Assembly (NCBI RefSeq): GCF_014205335.1
Contig: NZ_JACHNH010000001.1
Location: forward strand, 682,001-746,000
DNA from: Amorphoplanes digitatis
GTDB taxonomy: Bacteria > Actinomycetota > Actinomycetes > Mycobacteriales > Micromonosporaceae
Length of the DNA: 64,000 nucleotides
Direction: 5' to 3'
This document shows positions 1-8,566 of this stretch, in pieces; within the stretch, counting starts at the first letter, position 1; every line of letters begins with the position of its first letter. Below the pieces are notes generated by a model. That model saw only the letters and a program-made list of their open reading frames with translations. It did no database searches and was not told the origin of the DNA. The position numbers and the translations under genes are program-made.

Positions 1-1
1 G

Positions 2-1606
2 GCGGTGTACGTCGTGGTGGACGGCGCGATGCAGGCCCGCAAGCCGGGCGATCCGGGCGGCGTCATCCGCCACCACGTCGGCGCCGGCGGCGTGGTCGGG
101 CTGGCCAACGCGCTCACCGGCCGCTCGACCTCGCTGGACTGGCACACGGCCGGTACGACGCTGCTCGCCGTGCCGGCGGCCACGGTCGCGACCGTTGTCG
201 GCCCGCTGCCGGGCCCGCCGCCGGCCGACCGGGCCGAGGCGGAGGCGCTCTTCACCGACACACCCGCGCTGTCCGGGCTGGCCGGCGACGAGCGGCTCGC
301 GCTGATCGCCTCCGCGCACCCGGTCGACCTCGAGCCCGGCGCGCCGGTCGTACTGCCCGGGCCGACGCACGCCGTCGTGGTCGAGTCCGGCGTCATCGCG
401 ATGCCCGACGGGGTCGAACTGCGCCGCGGCACGCTCGTCGGCCCGGTCGGCGACGGCAGCCCCGGCACGGTCGCGCAGGCCCGCACGCCCGTACGGCTGT
501 GGGTCATCCCCGACGCCTCCGACCTGCCGCCGCTGGTCGGCTCGTCGGTGCACCCGGCCGGCGGGCCGGCGGAGAGCGGGCCGGCCGCGTCCGGTGTGCA
601 CTCGCCCGGCGTCTATCCGCCCCTCGCCGCGCCGCCCGGTCCGCCGGACGGCTATGAGAACCCCGACGTCGACCGCCGCTTCGAGCGCCGGATGTGGTGG
701 CTGGTCCTGCTGCTGCTCCTGTTCGCGATGCTGCTCACGGCCATGAACTTCGTGCCCGGGCCCGCGTGGGCCGAGATGCCGACCGACCGGGCGCTGCTCA
801 CCTCGGACCGCGGCACGGTCACCGCGACCATCGACGGCCGGACCGAGACCATCAGCGAGGGCGAGCGTCGCTACGTCGACGAGGGCGCCCGCATCACGGT
901 CCCGGCGAAGGCGACCGGGCGGCTGACCTTCCAGGGCGGCTCGGCCACCCTGTTCTGTGCCGGCTCCAGCGCCCGGGTCGGCCGGCTGTACACCGACGCC
1001 GGACGCCGGCGGGTGCCGCACGGCAGCCTCACCCTCGACGCCGGCCGGCTGCTCGCCGACACCGCCAGCACGAGCGGCGCCTACCAGCCGCTGGAGATGG
1101 CCGTGTCCCGCCCGTCCGGCCTGGTCACCAACGACGGCTCCGCCTGGTACGCGGTCGAGCCCGTCGGCCTGAGCGTCGCCACCGGGCGGGTCTACGTCGA
1201 CGGCACACCGAGCCTGGCCAGCGGCACCGACCTGAGCTGTGGCGACGGCGTCAAGGTGGAGCCGCCGGCCGGCTCGCCCAGCCCCTCGCCGAGCGACGAG
1301 CCGCTGCCGTCGGACCTGCCGACCGACGACGTGTCGCCGACCTCGGCTCCGCCGACCGAGGCGACCGAGGTCCCGGTGCCGACGATCGACCCGGTGGACC
1401 CGACGACGGAGGACCCGGACCCGACGACGACGCCACCGACCACCCGGGCGACGACGCCGCCGCCGACCACGCCGCGGACCACGCCGCCGCCGACCACGCC
1501 GCGGACCACGCCGCCGTCGAGCCCGTCGAGCCCGCCGCCGTCGTCGTCGCCACCGAGCTCGCCGCCGCCCTCGTCGAGCTCCCCGCCGCCACCAGTGATT
1601 GGATGA
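2..1606 (+). CDS. Membrane-anchored protein with cNMP-binding-like and FecR-like regions (5′ partial)
   Basis: The frame is open to the left edge, so the true start lies outside the window; residues are numbered from the first in-window GTG at 5. Residues 1-65 look like the end of a cyclic-nucleotide-binding-type beta-roll, and 75-170 may be a second, degenerate one. A Leu-rich transmembrane segment lies at about 230-250. It is followed by a FecR-like beta-rich region (about 255-415) and a roughly 105-residue Pro/Thr/Ser tail made of PPTT/TTPP-type repeats, probably outside the membrane. The stop is four bases before a small Cys-rich gene, suggesting coupling. The domain names are from pattern memory. 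The architecture suggests an intracellular sensor joined to an envelope domain, but no ligand can be inferred. Confidence 0.6.
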   Translation, partial: AVYVVVDGAMQARKPGDPGGVIRHHVGAGGVVGLANALTGRSTSLDWHTAGTTLLAVPAATVATVVGPLPGPPPADRAEAEALFTDTPALSGLAGDERLALIASAHPVDLEPGAPVVLPGPTHAVVVESGVIAMPDGVELRRGTLVGPVGDGSPGTVAQARTPVRLWVIPDASDLPPLVGSSVHPAGGPAESGPAASGVHSPGVYPPLAAPPGPPDGYENPDVDRRFERRMWWLVLLLLLFAMLLTAMNFVPGPAWAEMPTDRALLTSDRGTVTATIDGRTETISEGERRYVDEGARITVPAKATGRLTFQGGSATLFCAGSSARVGRLYTDAGRRRVPHGSLTLDAGRLLADTASTSGAYQPLEMAVSRPSGLVTNDGSAWYAVEPVGLSVATGRVYVDGTPSLASGTDLSCGDGVKVEPPAGSPSPSPSDEPLPSDLPTDDVSPTSAPPTEATEVPVPTIDPVDPTTEDPDPTTTPPTTRATTPPPTTPRTTPPPTTPRTTPPSSPSSPPPSSSPPSSPPPSSSSPPPPVIG

Positions 1607-1610
1607 ATGA

Positions 1611-1826
1611 GTGCTCTGCTGGTTCTGTGCCAAGGCCGCCCGAGGGTCGTGCCGGTTCTGTGGGCGAGGGGTCTGTGAAGACCACGCCCGCTTCGGGCCG
1701 TACCTCCTTCAGGTGAGTCGTTCGGCGTCGCGTGGCCGGGCCGAGGCGCTGGTGGTCGAGGACGCGGTCCAGTGCGGCACCTGTCGGCCCAGGCCACAGC
1801 CGGTGGCCATGCCTGAGCTGGACTGA
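1611..1826 (+). CDS. Small Cys-rich (zinc-ribbon-like) protein
   Basis: A 71-residue protein starting at GTG 1611; an in-frame TGA at 1608 blocks any earlier start. Cysteines at 3, 6, 14, 17, 22, 55 and 58 form CxxC pairs typical of a structural zinc-binding fold. It starts four bases after the preceding membrane protein stops and has no ribosome-binding site of its own, so translation is probably coupled. There is no membrane segment or signal peptide. I do not recognise the family. A partner or maturation role for the upstream protein is inference. Confidence 0.55.
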   Translation: MLCWFCAKAARGSCRFCGRGVCEDHARFGPYLLQVSRSASRGRAEALVVEDAVQCGTCRPRPQPVAMPELD

Positions 1827-1862
1827 CCACCCGCCCTATGGCGGGCACTGGACGCGGGCTCC

Positions 1863-1868
1863 TAACGT
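1863..1868 (+). promoter_or_regulatory. -10 element of a leaderless promoter
   Basis: TAACGT lies seven bases before the ATG at 1876, the arrangement expected when transcription begins at the start codon. No Shine-Dalgarno sequence precedes this ATG. Confidence 0.6.
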
Positions 1869-1875
1869 GGTTGGC

Positions 1876-2763
1876 ATGAGTGATTTCGACGCGGTGCTGG
1901 AGCGGCTGCTCACCGACCCGTCGTTCCAGGCGCACCTCGCCGCCGACGCGACCGGTGCCCTGGCCGGCTACAAGCTGGAGGCGGGCGAGGCCGAGCTGCT
2001 GCGGCAGCAGGTCGGCGCCGACCCCGGCGCGTCCGCGGCCCAGGTCGAGGACCGGGTGAACAAGTCGAGCACGTTCGGGCTGTTCTCCTCGTTCGGCGAC
2101 CTCGGCGGGGCCTCCGGCGCGTTCGGTGGCGGCGCGGCCCACCAGGGCATCGGCTCCGCTCCGGTGGGCGCCGGTCCCGGCGCGGCCCGGGAAACCCTGG
2201 GTGAGTGGTCCGAGTTCGGCAGCGCGGCCGGGGTCGCCGCGCGCGACGTCGTCGAGCACCCGGTGACCGAGGGCTTCGGCTCGGCGCCGGACGCCTGGGG
2301 CACCGGCGGCGGCGAGATGGCCGTGCGATCCGGCCTCGGGTCGGCGCCCGGCGTCGAGGACGCCCCCGACCTGGACGGGCTGCCGGCCGTCTCCCGGCTC
2401 GGCGACGCGCCCCGCAGCGGCTTCGGCGCCGCGTTCAAGGAGGTCGGCGAGGCGCTGGGCGGCACCGGCAAGGGCCAGGCCGAGGCCGAGCACCTCGCAC
2501 CGCCGAAGGGCTACCACAACCAGGTGGACGCCGATGGCGACGGCCACCTGGACAAGGCGACCTATCGCGGCCGCGAGGGCGGCGGCGTGGAGATCCGGGT
2601 CGACCTGAACCGCGACGGCGAGGCCGACTTCGTGGGCGTCGACAAGGACCTCGACAACCGGGTCGATTTCGCCGACTACGACAAGGACCACGACGGCGTC
2701 TTCGAGAAGCGGATGTTCGATGACGACGGCGACGGCTGGCTGGACCGGTCCGTCTTCCAGTAA
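1876..2763 (+). CDS. IniB N-terminal-domain protein with C-terminal Asp-rich calcium-type repeats
   Basis: A 295-residue protein. The ATG at 1876 is chosen over upstream in-frame starts because a leaderless -10 box sits directly before it. The first 50 residues (DFDAVLERLLTDPSFQAHLA and following) resemble the N-terminal domain of mycobacterial IniB. A Gly/Ala-rich middle follows. The last 95 residues carry repeated D-x-D-G-D/N motifs (DADGDG, DLNRDG, DKDHDG, DDDGDG), like EF-hand or thrombospondin-type-3 calcium loops. There is no signal peptide. IniB is induced by cell-wall stress in mycobacteria; a wall-related, calcium-responsive role here is inference. Confidence 0.7.
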   Translation: MSDFDAVLERLLTDPSFQAHLAADATGALAGYKLEAGEAELLRQQVGADPGASAAQVEDRVNKSSTFGLFSSFGDLGGASGAFGGGAAHQGIGSAPVGAGPGAARETLGEWSEFGSAAGVAARDVVEHPVTEGFGSAPDAWGTGGGEMAVRSGLGSAPGVEDAPDLDGLPAVSRLGDAPRSGFGAAFKEVGEALGGTGKGQAEAEHLAPPKGYHNQVDADGDGHLDKATYRGREGGGVEIRVDLNRDGEADFVGVDKDLDNRVDFADYDKDHDGVFEKRMFDDDGDGWLDRSVFQ

Positions 2764-2806
2764 GTAGGGCGGCCCGCTCTGGTATTGACGGCCGCCTACG
2801 CCCACG

Positions 2807-4015
2807 ATGATGGGCATGGTGGCGATCGCCGCGCGCGGGCTTACGAAGAACTTCGACGACGTCGTCGCGGTGGACCATGTCGATCTCGATGTTTCGCCCG
2901 GTGAGTTCCTGGTGCTGCTCGGCCCGACCGGTTGCGGCAAGTCGACGTTGCTGCGCCTGCTGGCGGGGATCGAGGAGCCGACGTCGGGGGTCGTGCTCTT
3001 CGACGGCGTGCCGGTGCGCGACATCGATCCCCGTGCCCGCGGCATCGCGATGGTCTTTCAGGACCACGCCCTCTACCCGCATCTGACCGTCGCGCAGAAC
3101 ATCGGCTTTCCGCTGCGCACCGTGCCGGTGCCGGCGACGGACATCGGCGTGCGGGTCGCCGAGGCGGCCCGCAACGTCGGCGTCGCCGACCTGCTCAGCC
3201 GCTATCCGGAGCACCTGTCGGGCGGCCAGCGGCAGCGGGTGGCGATGGCGCGGGCACTGGTACGCAACCCGTCGGTCTTCCTGCTCGACGAGCCGCTGTC
3301 CAACGTGGACGCCGGCGCGCGGTCGGCGCTGCGCGGCGAGATCGTGGCGCTGGCCCGGCGGCTGGGTGTCACCACGGTCTACGTGACGCACGACCAGATC
3401 GAGGCGATCAGCATGGCCGACCGCGTGGCGGTGCTGCGGTACGGGGTGCTGCAGCAGGCCGGCCCGCCCGCCGAGGTGTACGCGGACCCGGACACCCTGT
3501 TCGTGGCGGCGTTTCTCGGCACCCCGCGCACCAGCCTGCTGGAGGCGGCCGTGTACGCCGAGGACTGCCGGGTGGTGCTGGACCTCGGCTCGCAGGTGCT
3601 GGAGCTGCCGGCGGGCGATCCGCGCACGGCGGTGCTGGCCCGCCACCACACCGAGCGGGTGACCGTGGCGCTGCGGGCCCTATCGATCGGCGCGCGGGGC
3701 ATGACGCTGCGCGGCACGGTGTGCGCGGTGGAGAACCTCGGGCACGAGTTGCTGGCGCACGTCGATGTCGGCGGGGTGCCGAGCCCGTGGATGCAGCCGC
3801 CGTCCGCCCGCGCCGCCGCACCCGGGGAGAGCACCCCGTACGGGTTCTATCCGGCGTACGACGTGGTGGACCCGCCGCCGATGGGCGAGGTGATGGTCCG
3901 GGTACCGATGCCCGGCCGGGTCGTGCGGGGCGAGGAGCTGGCCGTCGGGGTGGGGCTTGACGATCTGCTGCTCTTCGACCGCGGCGGCCGGCGGATCCGG
4001 TTCGCCGCCGGTTAA
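2807..4015 (+). CDS. ABC transporter ATP-binding protein, MalK/MsiK type
   Basis: A 402-residue nucleotide-binding subunit of a carbohydrate-type ABC importer. Numbered from ATG 2807: Walker A GPTGCGKST 39-47, Q-loop Q85, signature LSGGQ 137-141, Walker B FLLDEP 158-163 and H-loop H195. ATGs at 2810 and 2816 are alternative starts. The C-terminal regulatory domain is unusual: around residues 325-365 it has a Pro-rich insertion (PPSARAAAPGE, DVVDPPPMGE). No permease or binding-protein gene is adjacent, so it may be a shared ATPase like Streptomyces MsiK. The chitinase that follows 83 bases downstream makes chitooligosaccharide uptake an attractive but unproven role. Confidence 0.85.
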   Translation: MMGMVAIAARGLTKNFDDVVAVDHVDLDVSPGEFLVLLGPTGCGKSTLLRLLAGIEEPTSGVVLFDGVPVRDIDPRARGIAMVFQDHALYPHLTVAQNIGFPLRTVPVPATDIGVRVAEAARNVGVADLLSRYPEHLSGGQRQRVAMARALVRNPSVFLLDEPLSNVDAGARSALRGEIVALARRLGVTTVYVTHDQIEAISMADRVAVLRYGVLQQAGPPAEVYADPDTLFVAAFLGTPRTSLLEAAVYAEDCRVVLDLGSQVLELPAGDPRTAVLARHHTERVTVALRALSIGARGMTLRGTVCAVENLGHELLAHVDVGGVPSPWMQPPSARAAAPGESTPYGFYPAYDVVDPPPMGEVMVRVPMPGRVVRGEELAVGVGLDDLLLFDRGGRRIRFAAG

Positions 4016-4040
4016 TTGTTGCGACCACTGGACAGAATCA

Positions 4041-4060
4041 GTTAACAGTCCTAATAATTG
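4041..4060 (+). promoter_or_regulatory. 20-bp element shared by two chitinase upstream regions (copy 1)
   Basis: gttaacagtcctaataattg occurs here, 38 bases before the chitinase 1 ATG, and exactly again 36 bases before the chitinase 2 ATG at 20130. It is far more AT-rich than its surroundings. Downstream of both copies the sequence also keeps AACTGT and CGACGTGGA. It is probably a promoter/operator or conserved 5′ leader; the binding factor is unknown. Confidence 0.6.
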
Positions 4061-4098
4061 GCCAACTGTCGATATACCGACGTGGAGGCCACCCCCCC

Positions 4099-5487
4099 AT
4101 GCGCCGCTCACTGATCCTGGCCGCGTCCGCCGTTCTCGCGGCCGCCGGCTCCACCGTCTACATAGCCTCGTCCGCGAGCGCCGCCGCGGCCTGTGTCCCG
4201 GCCTGGAACTCCACGGCGGTCTACGTCAAGGACAACCAGGCCTCCCAGAACGGCCACAACTACACCGCCAAGTGGTGGAACCAGAACGAGAGCCCCGCCA
4301 CGCACAGCGGCCAGTGGGACGTCTGGATCGACAACGGCACCTGCGGCGGCACCACCCCGCCGACCACGCCGCCCACCACGACCCCGCCGACCACCCCGCC
4401 GACGACGCCGCCCACGACTCCGCCGACCACGCCTCCCACGACGCAGCCCCCGGTGACCGGGCTGCCGAAGCACGCGCTGATCGGCTACCTGCACTCCAGC
4501 TTCGCCAACGGCTCGGGCTACCTGCGGATGGCCGACGTGCCGGCGGACTGGGACATCATCAACCTGGCCTTCGGCGAGCCGACCAGCGCGACCTCCGGCG
4601 ACATCCGCTTCACCCTCTGCCCGGCGGCGGAATGCCCGGGCGTGGAGAGCGAGGCCGACTTCATCGCCGCGATCAGGGCGAAGCGGGCGGCCGGCAAGAA
4701 GGTGCTGCTCTCCATCGGCGGCGCGAACGGCCAGGTCCAGCTGACCACGACCGCGGCACGCGACAAGTTCGTCTCCTCGGTCGGCGCGATCATCGACAAG
4801 TTCGGGCTCGACGGCGTCGACATCGACTTCGAGGGCCACTCGCTGTCGCTCAACACGGGCGACACCGACTTCAAGAACCCGACCACCCCGGTGATCGTCA
4901 ACCTCATCGCGGCCCTGCGGTCGCTGAAGTCCCGGTACGGCGCGAACTTCGTCCTGACCATGGCGCCCGAGACGTTCTTCGTCCAGCTCGGATACCAGTA
5001 CTACGGCTCGGGGCCGTGGGGCGGCCAGGACCCGCGCGCGGGCTCGTACCTCCCGGTCATCTACGCCATGCGCAACGACCTCACGGTCCTGCACGTGCAG
5101 GACTACAACTCGGGATCGATCATGGGTCTCGACAACCAGTACCACAGCATGGGCGGCGCCGACTTCCACATCGCGATGACGGACATGATGCTCGCGGGCT
5201 TCCCGGTGGCGGGCAACACGGCGAACATGTTCCCGGCGCTGCGCGAGGACCAGATCGCCTTCGGCGCACCGTCCTCGGTGAGCGCCGGCAACGGCTACGT
5301 GGCGCCGGCCGGCGTTCAGCAGGCGGTCAACTGCCTGGTCAAGGGCGTGAACTGCGGCGGCTACACGGTACGCAGCGGCACCAACCCGAACTTCCGAGGC
5401 CTGATGACCTGGTCGATCAACTGGGACCGGTTCTACAGCTGGGAGTTCCGGATCAACCACGAGCCGTTCCTCAACGGCCTGGGCTGA
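4099..5487 (+). CDS. Secreted GH18 chitinase 1 with N-terminal chitin-binding module
   Basis: A 462-residue secreted endochitinase candidate. A Sec signal peptide (residues 1-30, ending ASA-like) leads to a CBM5/12-type chitin-binding module (about 31-83, with the aromatic patch AKWWNQNESP), a PPTT linker (87-118) and a GH18 catalytic barrel (122-462). The substrate-binding SIGG is at 205-208 and the catalytic DGVDIDFE at 238-245, with E245 the proton donor. The ATG at 4099 follows a GTGGAGG ribosome-binding site. It is probably monocistronic: its own conserved upstream element precedes it and a strong hairpin follows. The module DNA is almost identical to that of chitinase 3 about 17 kb away. 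Confidence 0.95.
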   Translation: MRRSLILAASAVLAAAGSTVYIASSASAAAACVPAWNSTAVYVKDNQASQNGHNYTAKWWNQNESPATHSGQWDVWIDNGTCGGTTPPTTPPTTTPPTTPPTTPPTTPPTTPPTTQPPVTGLPKHALIGYLHSSFANGSGYLRMADVPADWDIINLAFGEPTSATSGDIRFTLCPAAECPGVESEADFIAAIRAKRAAGKKVLLSIGGANGQVQLTTTAARDKFVSSVGAIIDKFGLDGVDIDFEGHSLSLNTGDTDFKNPTTPVIVNLIAALRSLKSRYGANFVLTMAPETFFVQLGYQYYGSGPWGGQDPRAGSYLPVIYAMRNDLTVLHVQDYNSGSIMGLDNQYHSMGGADFHIAMTDMMLAGFPVAGNTANMFPALREDQIAFGAPSSVSAGNGYVAPAGVQQAVNCLVKGVNCGGYTVRSGTNPNFRGLMTWSINWDRFYSWEFRINHEPFLNGLG

Positions 5488-5496
5488 CGGCCTGGC

Positions 5497-5537
5497 CGCC
5501 GTCCCCGCCGGGCCCGCACGGCCCGGTGGGGACGGCG
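5497..5537 (+). terminator. Strong hairpin terminator after chitinase 1
   Basis: An 18-bp GC-rich stem with one G·U pair and a 5-base loop begins 10 bases after the chitinase 1 stop. No T-tract follows, as is common in high-GC actinobacteria. Confidence 0.7.
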
Positions 5538-5561
5538 TTCGCGCCGTGACACGATGAACGC

Positions 5562-6407
5562 ATGGATGGGCCGGTTGCGTTCGTGCTTGGCGGGGGTGGC
5601 GTGCTCGGCGCCGTGCAGGTCGGCATGCTGCGTGCCCTCTTCCGGGCCGGCTACCGGCCCGACGTCGTGATCGGCACGTCCATCGGCGCCGTCAACGGGG
5701 CGCTGGTCGCCGCCGACCCCTCCGAGGCCGTCACCGGCCGGCTCGTCCGGCTCTGGTCCTCGCCCGAGGCGGCGGAGGTGTACGGCGACTCGCTGGCCCG
5801 GCAACTGCGGCGCTTCGCCGCCCGGACCCACCTGCATTCGCCGCTGCCGCTGCGCCGGCTGCTCGCCTCGGAGCTGGGGGAGGGCTGCGACTTCGCCGAC
5901 CTCAAGGTGCCCTTCCGCTGCTGCGCCGCCAGCATCGAGCGCGCCGCCGAGCACTGGTTCGACAGTGGACCGCTCGTCGACGCCGTTCTCGCCTCCTCGT
6001 CCGTGCCCGGGCTGCTGCCGCCGATGGAGATCGCCGGCGAGCATTTCGTGGACGGGGGGATCGTCAATTCGATTCCGATCAGCGAGGCTGTGCGGGTGGG
6101 TGCCAAGCAGATCTTCGTGCTACAGGTCGGGCGGATCGAGCGACCGCTGACGGTGCCCAGGCGGCCCTGGGAGGTGGCGCAGGTGGCGTTCGAGATCGCC
6201 CGGCGGCACCGGTTCGCGCGCGATGTTGCATCGCTGCCCGACGATGTACGGGTGCATGTGCTACCGACCGGCGGCGGCGAGAGCCGCGACGACTCGCCGT
6301 GGGCCTACCGGGACATGGCGGCCGCCGGCCGGCGGATCAGCCGGGCATACACCGCGTCGCGCCGCTACCTGGCCGCCAATGTGACCGCCCGGCCCGACGG
6401 CCTCTGA
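5562..6407 (+). CDS. Patatin-like phospholipase (RssA/NTE type)
   Basis: A 281-residue cytoplasmic serine acyl hydrolase. The patatin signatures are complete: oxyanion-hole Gly-rich loop LGGGGVLG (9-16), nucleophile elbow GTSIG (38-42, Ser40) and the catalytic DGG motif (HFVDGG, Asp164), giving the Ser-Asp dyad. The length matches the bacterial RssA/YchK-type subfamily. The TGA overlaps the next gene's ATG by one base, so it is co-translated with an acyltransferase. The pair could remodel membrane phospholipids by deacylation and reacylation; this coupling is inferred from the operon. Confidence 0.88.
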   Translation: MDGPVAFVLGGGGVLGAVQVGMLRALFRAGYRPDVVIGTSIGAVNGALVAADPSEAVTGRLVRLWSSPEAAEVYGDSLARQLRRFAARTHLHSPLPLRRLLASELGEGCDFADLKVPFRCCAASIERAAEHWFDSGPLVDAVLASSSVPGLLPPMEIAGEHFVDGGIVNSIPISEAVRVGAKQIFVLQVGRIERPLTVPRRPWEVAQVAFEIARRHRFARDVASLPDDVRVHVLPTGGGESRDDSPWAYRDMAAAGRRISRAYTASRRYLAANVTARPDGL

Positions 6408-7462
6408 TGCTGCCGCCGGTCTGGGTCCGACGGCTGGTGATCGCCCCGCTGGTGGTGCTGCTCGCCGTGCTGATGTTCACGACCCTGCCGGTCTGGCTGC
6501 TCCTGGCGCTCGCCGCGTCGCCGCTGGTGCCGGGGCACCTGCGGGTGCCCCGGCTGGCCTTCCTGGCGCTTGTCTACCTGGTCTGGGACGCGGCCGCGCT
6601 CGTCTGCCTCGCCGTCCTGTGGTTCGCGTCCGGGTTCGGGTGGAAGATTCGCAGCGCGGCGTTCCAGCGTGCGCACTACGTGCTCACCGGCCGGTTCCTC
6701 GGCGTGCTGTTCTGGCTGGCCGAGTGGTCCCTGCACCTGACCGTCGACATCGTCGGCACCGACCCGGACACCGGCATGCCGGGGCGGCCGGAGATCGTGG
6801 TGAGCCGGCATGCCGGGCCCGGCGACTCGTTCATCCTGATCCACGGGCTGGTGAACTGGTTCGACCGGGAACCGCGGATCGTGCTGAAGGCGGCGCTGCA
6901 ATGGGATCCGGCGGTCGACATCCTGCTCAACCGGCTCCCCAACAGGTTCATCTCGCCGGGACACACCCATACCCGCTCGCTGGAGCAGGAGATCAGCGAT
7001 CTGGCCACGGGCCTGGACGACAACGACGCGTTCGTGATCTTTCCGGAGGGCGGCAACTTCACCCCGCGCCGGCGGATCCGGGCGATCGCGTTTCTCCGGG
7101 ACCGGGGCATGGACGACATCGCCGCGCGGGCCGAGGGCCTGCGCAACGTGCTGCCGCCGAAGCCGACCGGGCTGTTCACGGCGATCGACGCCGCGCCGGA
7201 CGCCGGGGTCATCTTCTGCGCGCACACCGGGCTGGACCGCATGATCACGGTCGGCGACGTGTGGCGGGAACTGCCGATGGACAAGCAGCTGGTGATGCGG
7301 TTCTGGAGCGTGCCGCCGGAGGAGATCCCGGCCGGCGAGGAGGAGCGCGTGCGCTGGCTCTACGACTGGTGGGCGCGCATCGACGCCTGGATCGAGGAGA
7401 ACAAGCCGCGGCCCCGGCCGCTCGGCACCGACTGGACGGCGCGGCGCCGGGTGGCTCCCTGA
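6407..7462 (+). CDS. PlsC-like 1-acylglycerol-3-phosphate acyltransferase
   Basis: A 351-residue membrane-bound acyltransferase. The start is ATG 6407, overlapping the patatin stop. Two hydrophobic segments fill residues 10-75. The catalytic HX4D box is H135-A-G-P-G-D140, and the second conserved block is FPEGGNFTP (212-220), with Glu in the position that binds the glycerol phosphate. It is longer than classical PlsC (about 240 residues), because of the N-terminal membrane region and a C-terminal extension. The likely acceptor is a lysophospholipid, but the exact substrate cannot be told. The next gene is convergent. Confidence 0.82.
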   Translation: MLPPVWVRRLVIAPLVVLLAVLMFTTLPVWLLLALAASPLVPGHLRVPRLAFLALVYLVWDAAALVCLAVLWFASGFGWKIRSAAFQRAHYVLTGRFLGVLFWLAEWSLHLTVDIVGTDPDTGMPGRPEIVVSRHAGPGDSFILIHGLVNWFDREPRIVLKAALQWDPAVDILLNRLPNRFISPGHTHTRSLEQEISDLATGLDDNDAFVIFPEGGNFTPRRRIRAIAFLRDRGMDDIAARAEGLRNVLPPKPTGLFTAIDAAPDAGVIFCAHTGLDRMITVGDVWRELPMDKQLVMRFWSVPPEEIPAGEEERVRWLYDWWARIDAWIEENKPRPRPLGTDWTARRRVAP

Positions 7463-7498
7463 GGAGAACCGCCCGGCGCCGGGATCCGGAGGTGGGTG

Positions 7499-8305
7499 TC
7501 AGCCGCCCAGGCTGGTGTACAGGCTGTCCGGCGCCTCGGTGATCTCACCCGCGGCGGGCTTCTTCACGTCGGCCTTGACGCCGTACTCGGTGTAGAGCGT
7601 CTCGAGCGGCGGGGTCGGCCGTCCGTTCACCGCCGGGAGCTGGATGGTCAGCGCCGACAGCCGGCCCTGGTCGTCGAGGCCCGCCGTGAACGGGACGTCC
7701 TGCGCCTGCGAGCCCCAAGTGTCGATCATCTTCTGGTCGACGCCCGCGACGCCGGCCGCCTTGGACAGGTCCAGGGTGCCCTTGTAGCTGCGGGAGTCGA
7801 CCTTCTGGACGTCCGTGGTGGAGGTCAGCAGCTTGGCCGTGTCGGCCGGGTCGATCTGGCCGGGGCGCAGGCCGACGTCGGCGCCCTCGGGCAGGCGGGA
7901 CACGTCGACGTGTGTCCACGTGCCGGGCTTGGTGATCCCGTCGACCTGTAGGTAGAGGTCCTGGCCGACGAGCAGGGTCTTGACCTTGATCTCGGTGTTC
8001 GGCCCGGCCGCGGTGAGTTCGGCGGTGCCGACGCCGTTAGGGGCGTCCATCAGGCTGTTCAGCTTCAGGCCGGGCCCGGAGGTCATGGTGACCCGGAAGC
8101 TGGTGGTGCCGAGCGCGGCGGCGGCCGAGGCCAGCTCGGCCGCGGCGGCCGGATCGGCCGGTCCCGCGCTGCCGGTGGCGCTGGGGGCTGCCGCCGAGGC
8201 GCCGGCGCCCGGTGCGGCACCGTTCTCAGCCGCGCAGCCGCTCACCGCGAGTGCGGCCGCGGCGATTGTTGCGAGGCCGAGTCCGGCGAGTCGTGGCGTC
8301 CGCAT
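7499..8305 (-). CDS. LppX/LprG-like lipoprotein
   Basis: A 268-residue predicted lipoprotein. The ATG at 8305 is preceded by AAGGAAGGA on the minus strand. Residues 1-24 are a lipoprotein signal with lipobox VSGC (Cys24), followed by an Ala/Gly/Pro-rich tether. The remaining about 210 residues (TSFRVTMTSGPGLKLNS, LLVGQDLYLQVDG, TWTHVDVSRLP) match the half-barrel fold of actinobacterial LppX/LprA/LprG-like proteins, which bind or carry lipids outside the membrane. Lipid carriage is family knowledge; the ligand is unknown. It is transcribed alone, convergent with the acyltransferase. Confidence 0.75.
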   Translation of the reverse strand: MRTPRLAGLGLATIAAAALAVSGCAAENGAAPGAGASAAAPSATGSAGPADPAAAAELASAAAALGTTSFRVTMTSGPGLKLNSLMDAPNGVGTAELTAAGPNTEIKVKTLLVGQDLYLQVDGITKPGTWTHVDVSRLPEGADVGLRPGQIDPADTAKLLTSTTDVQKVDSRSYKGTLDLSKAAGVAGVDQKMIDTWGSQAQDVPFTAGLDDQGRLSALTIQLPAVNGRPTPPLETLYTEYGVKADVKKPAAGEITEAPDSLYTSLGG

Positions 8306-8554
8306 GTCGGTCCTTCCTTGCCGTGCCGGTCGTCCGGGGGTGACGACGGTCGACAGCTGGAGTGCCCGATGCGGCTGCTGTGCAAACGGACACCGGCCAG
8401 GCCGAGAACGGCCACCAGGACGAGTCCTACGATCGCCGGCCGTCGATCGACCATGGGTCGTCCTCCCCCTCGGCCCCCGTGTTCCGGCGCCCAAGGTGGC
8501 GAGGGGCCGCGACACCCGCGTCCGGGCCGCCACGGCCGGGCGGCGCCCGGGCAC

Positions 8555-8560
8555 TAAGGT
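8555..8560 (+). promoter_or_regulatory. -10 element of a leaderless promoter
   Basis: TAAGGT lies six bases before the ATG at 8567, and no Shine-Dalgarno sequence is present. Confidence 0.6.
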
Positions 8561-8566
8561 TGAGTC

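Noticed and set aside
1192..3045. 617-codon open frame on the minus strand
   Set aside because: It is antisense to the first protein, the Cys-rich protein, the IniB-N gene and the ABC ATPase, which have clear domains; long antisense frames are common at this GC content.
4351..4452. Repeated CCGACCACG-type units suspected as a CRISPR or satellite array
   Set aside because: They encode the PPTT linkers of secreted enzymes and lack spacers of constant length.
4108..5460. 450-codon open frame antisense to chitinase 1
   Set aside because: Chitinase 1 has a signal peptide and intact GH18 motifs; the antisense translation is Arg/Val-rich and has no domain pattern.
8242..8454. 70-codon minus-strand frame with a hydrophobic N-terminus
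   Set aside because: AIVGLVLVAVLGLAGV looks like a signal anchor, but the frame has no ribosome-binding site and runs 64 bases into the lipoprotein gene with poor codon pattern. A very small real protein cannot be fully excluded.
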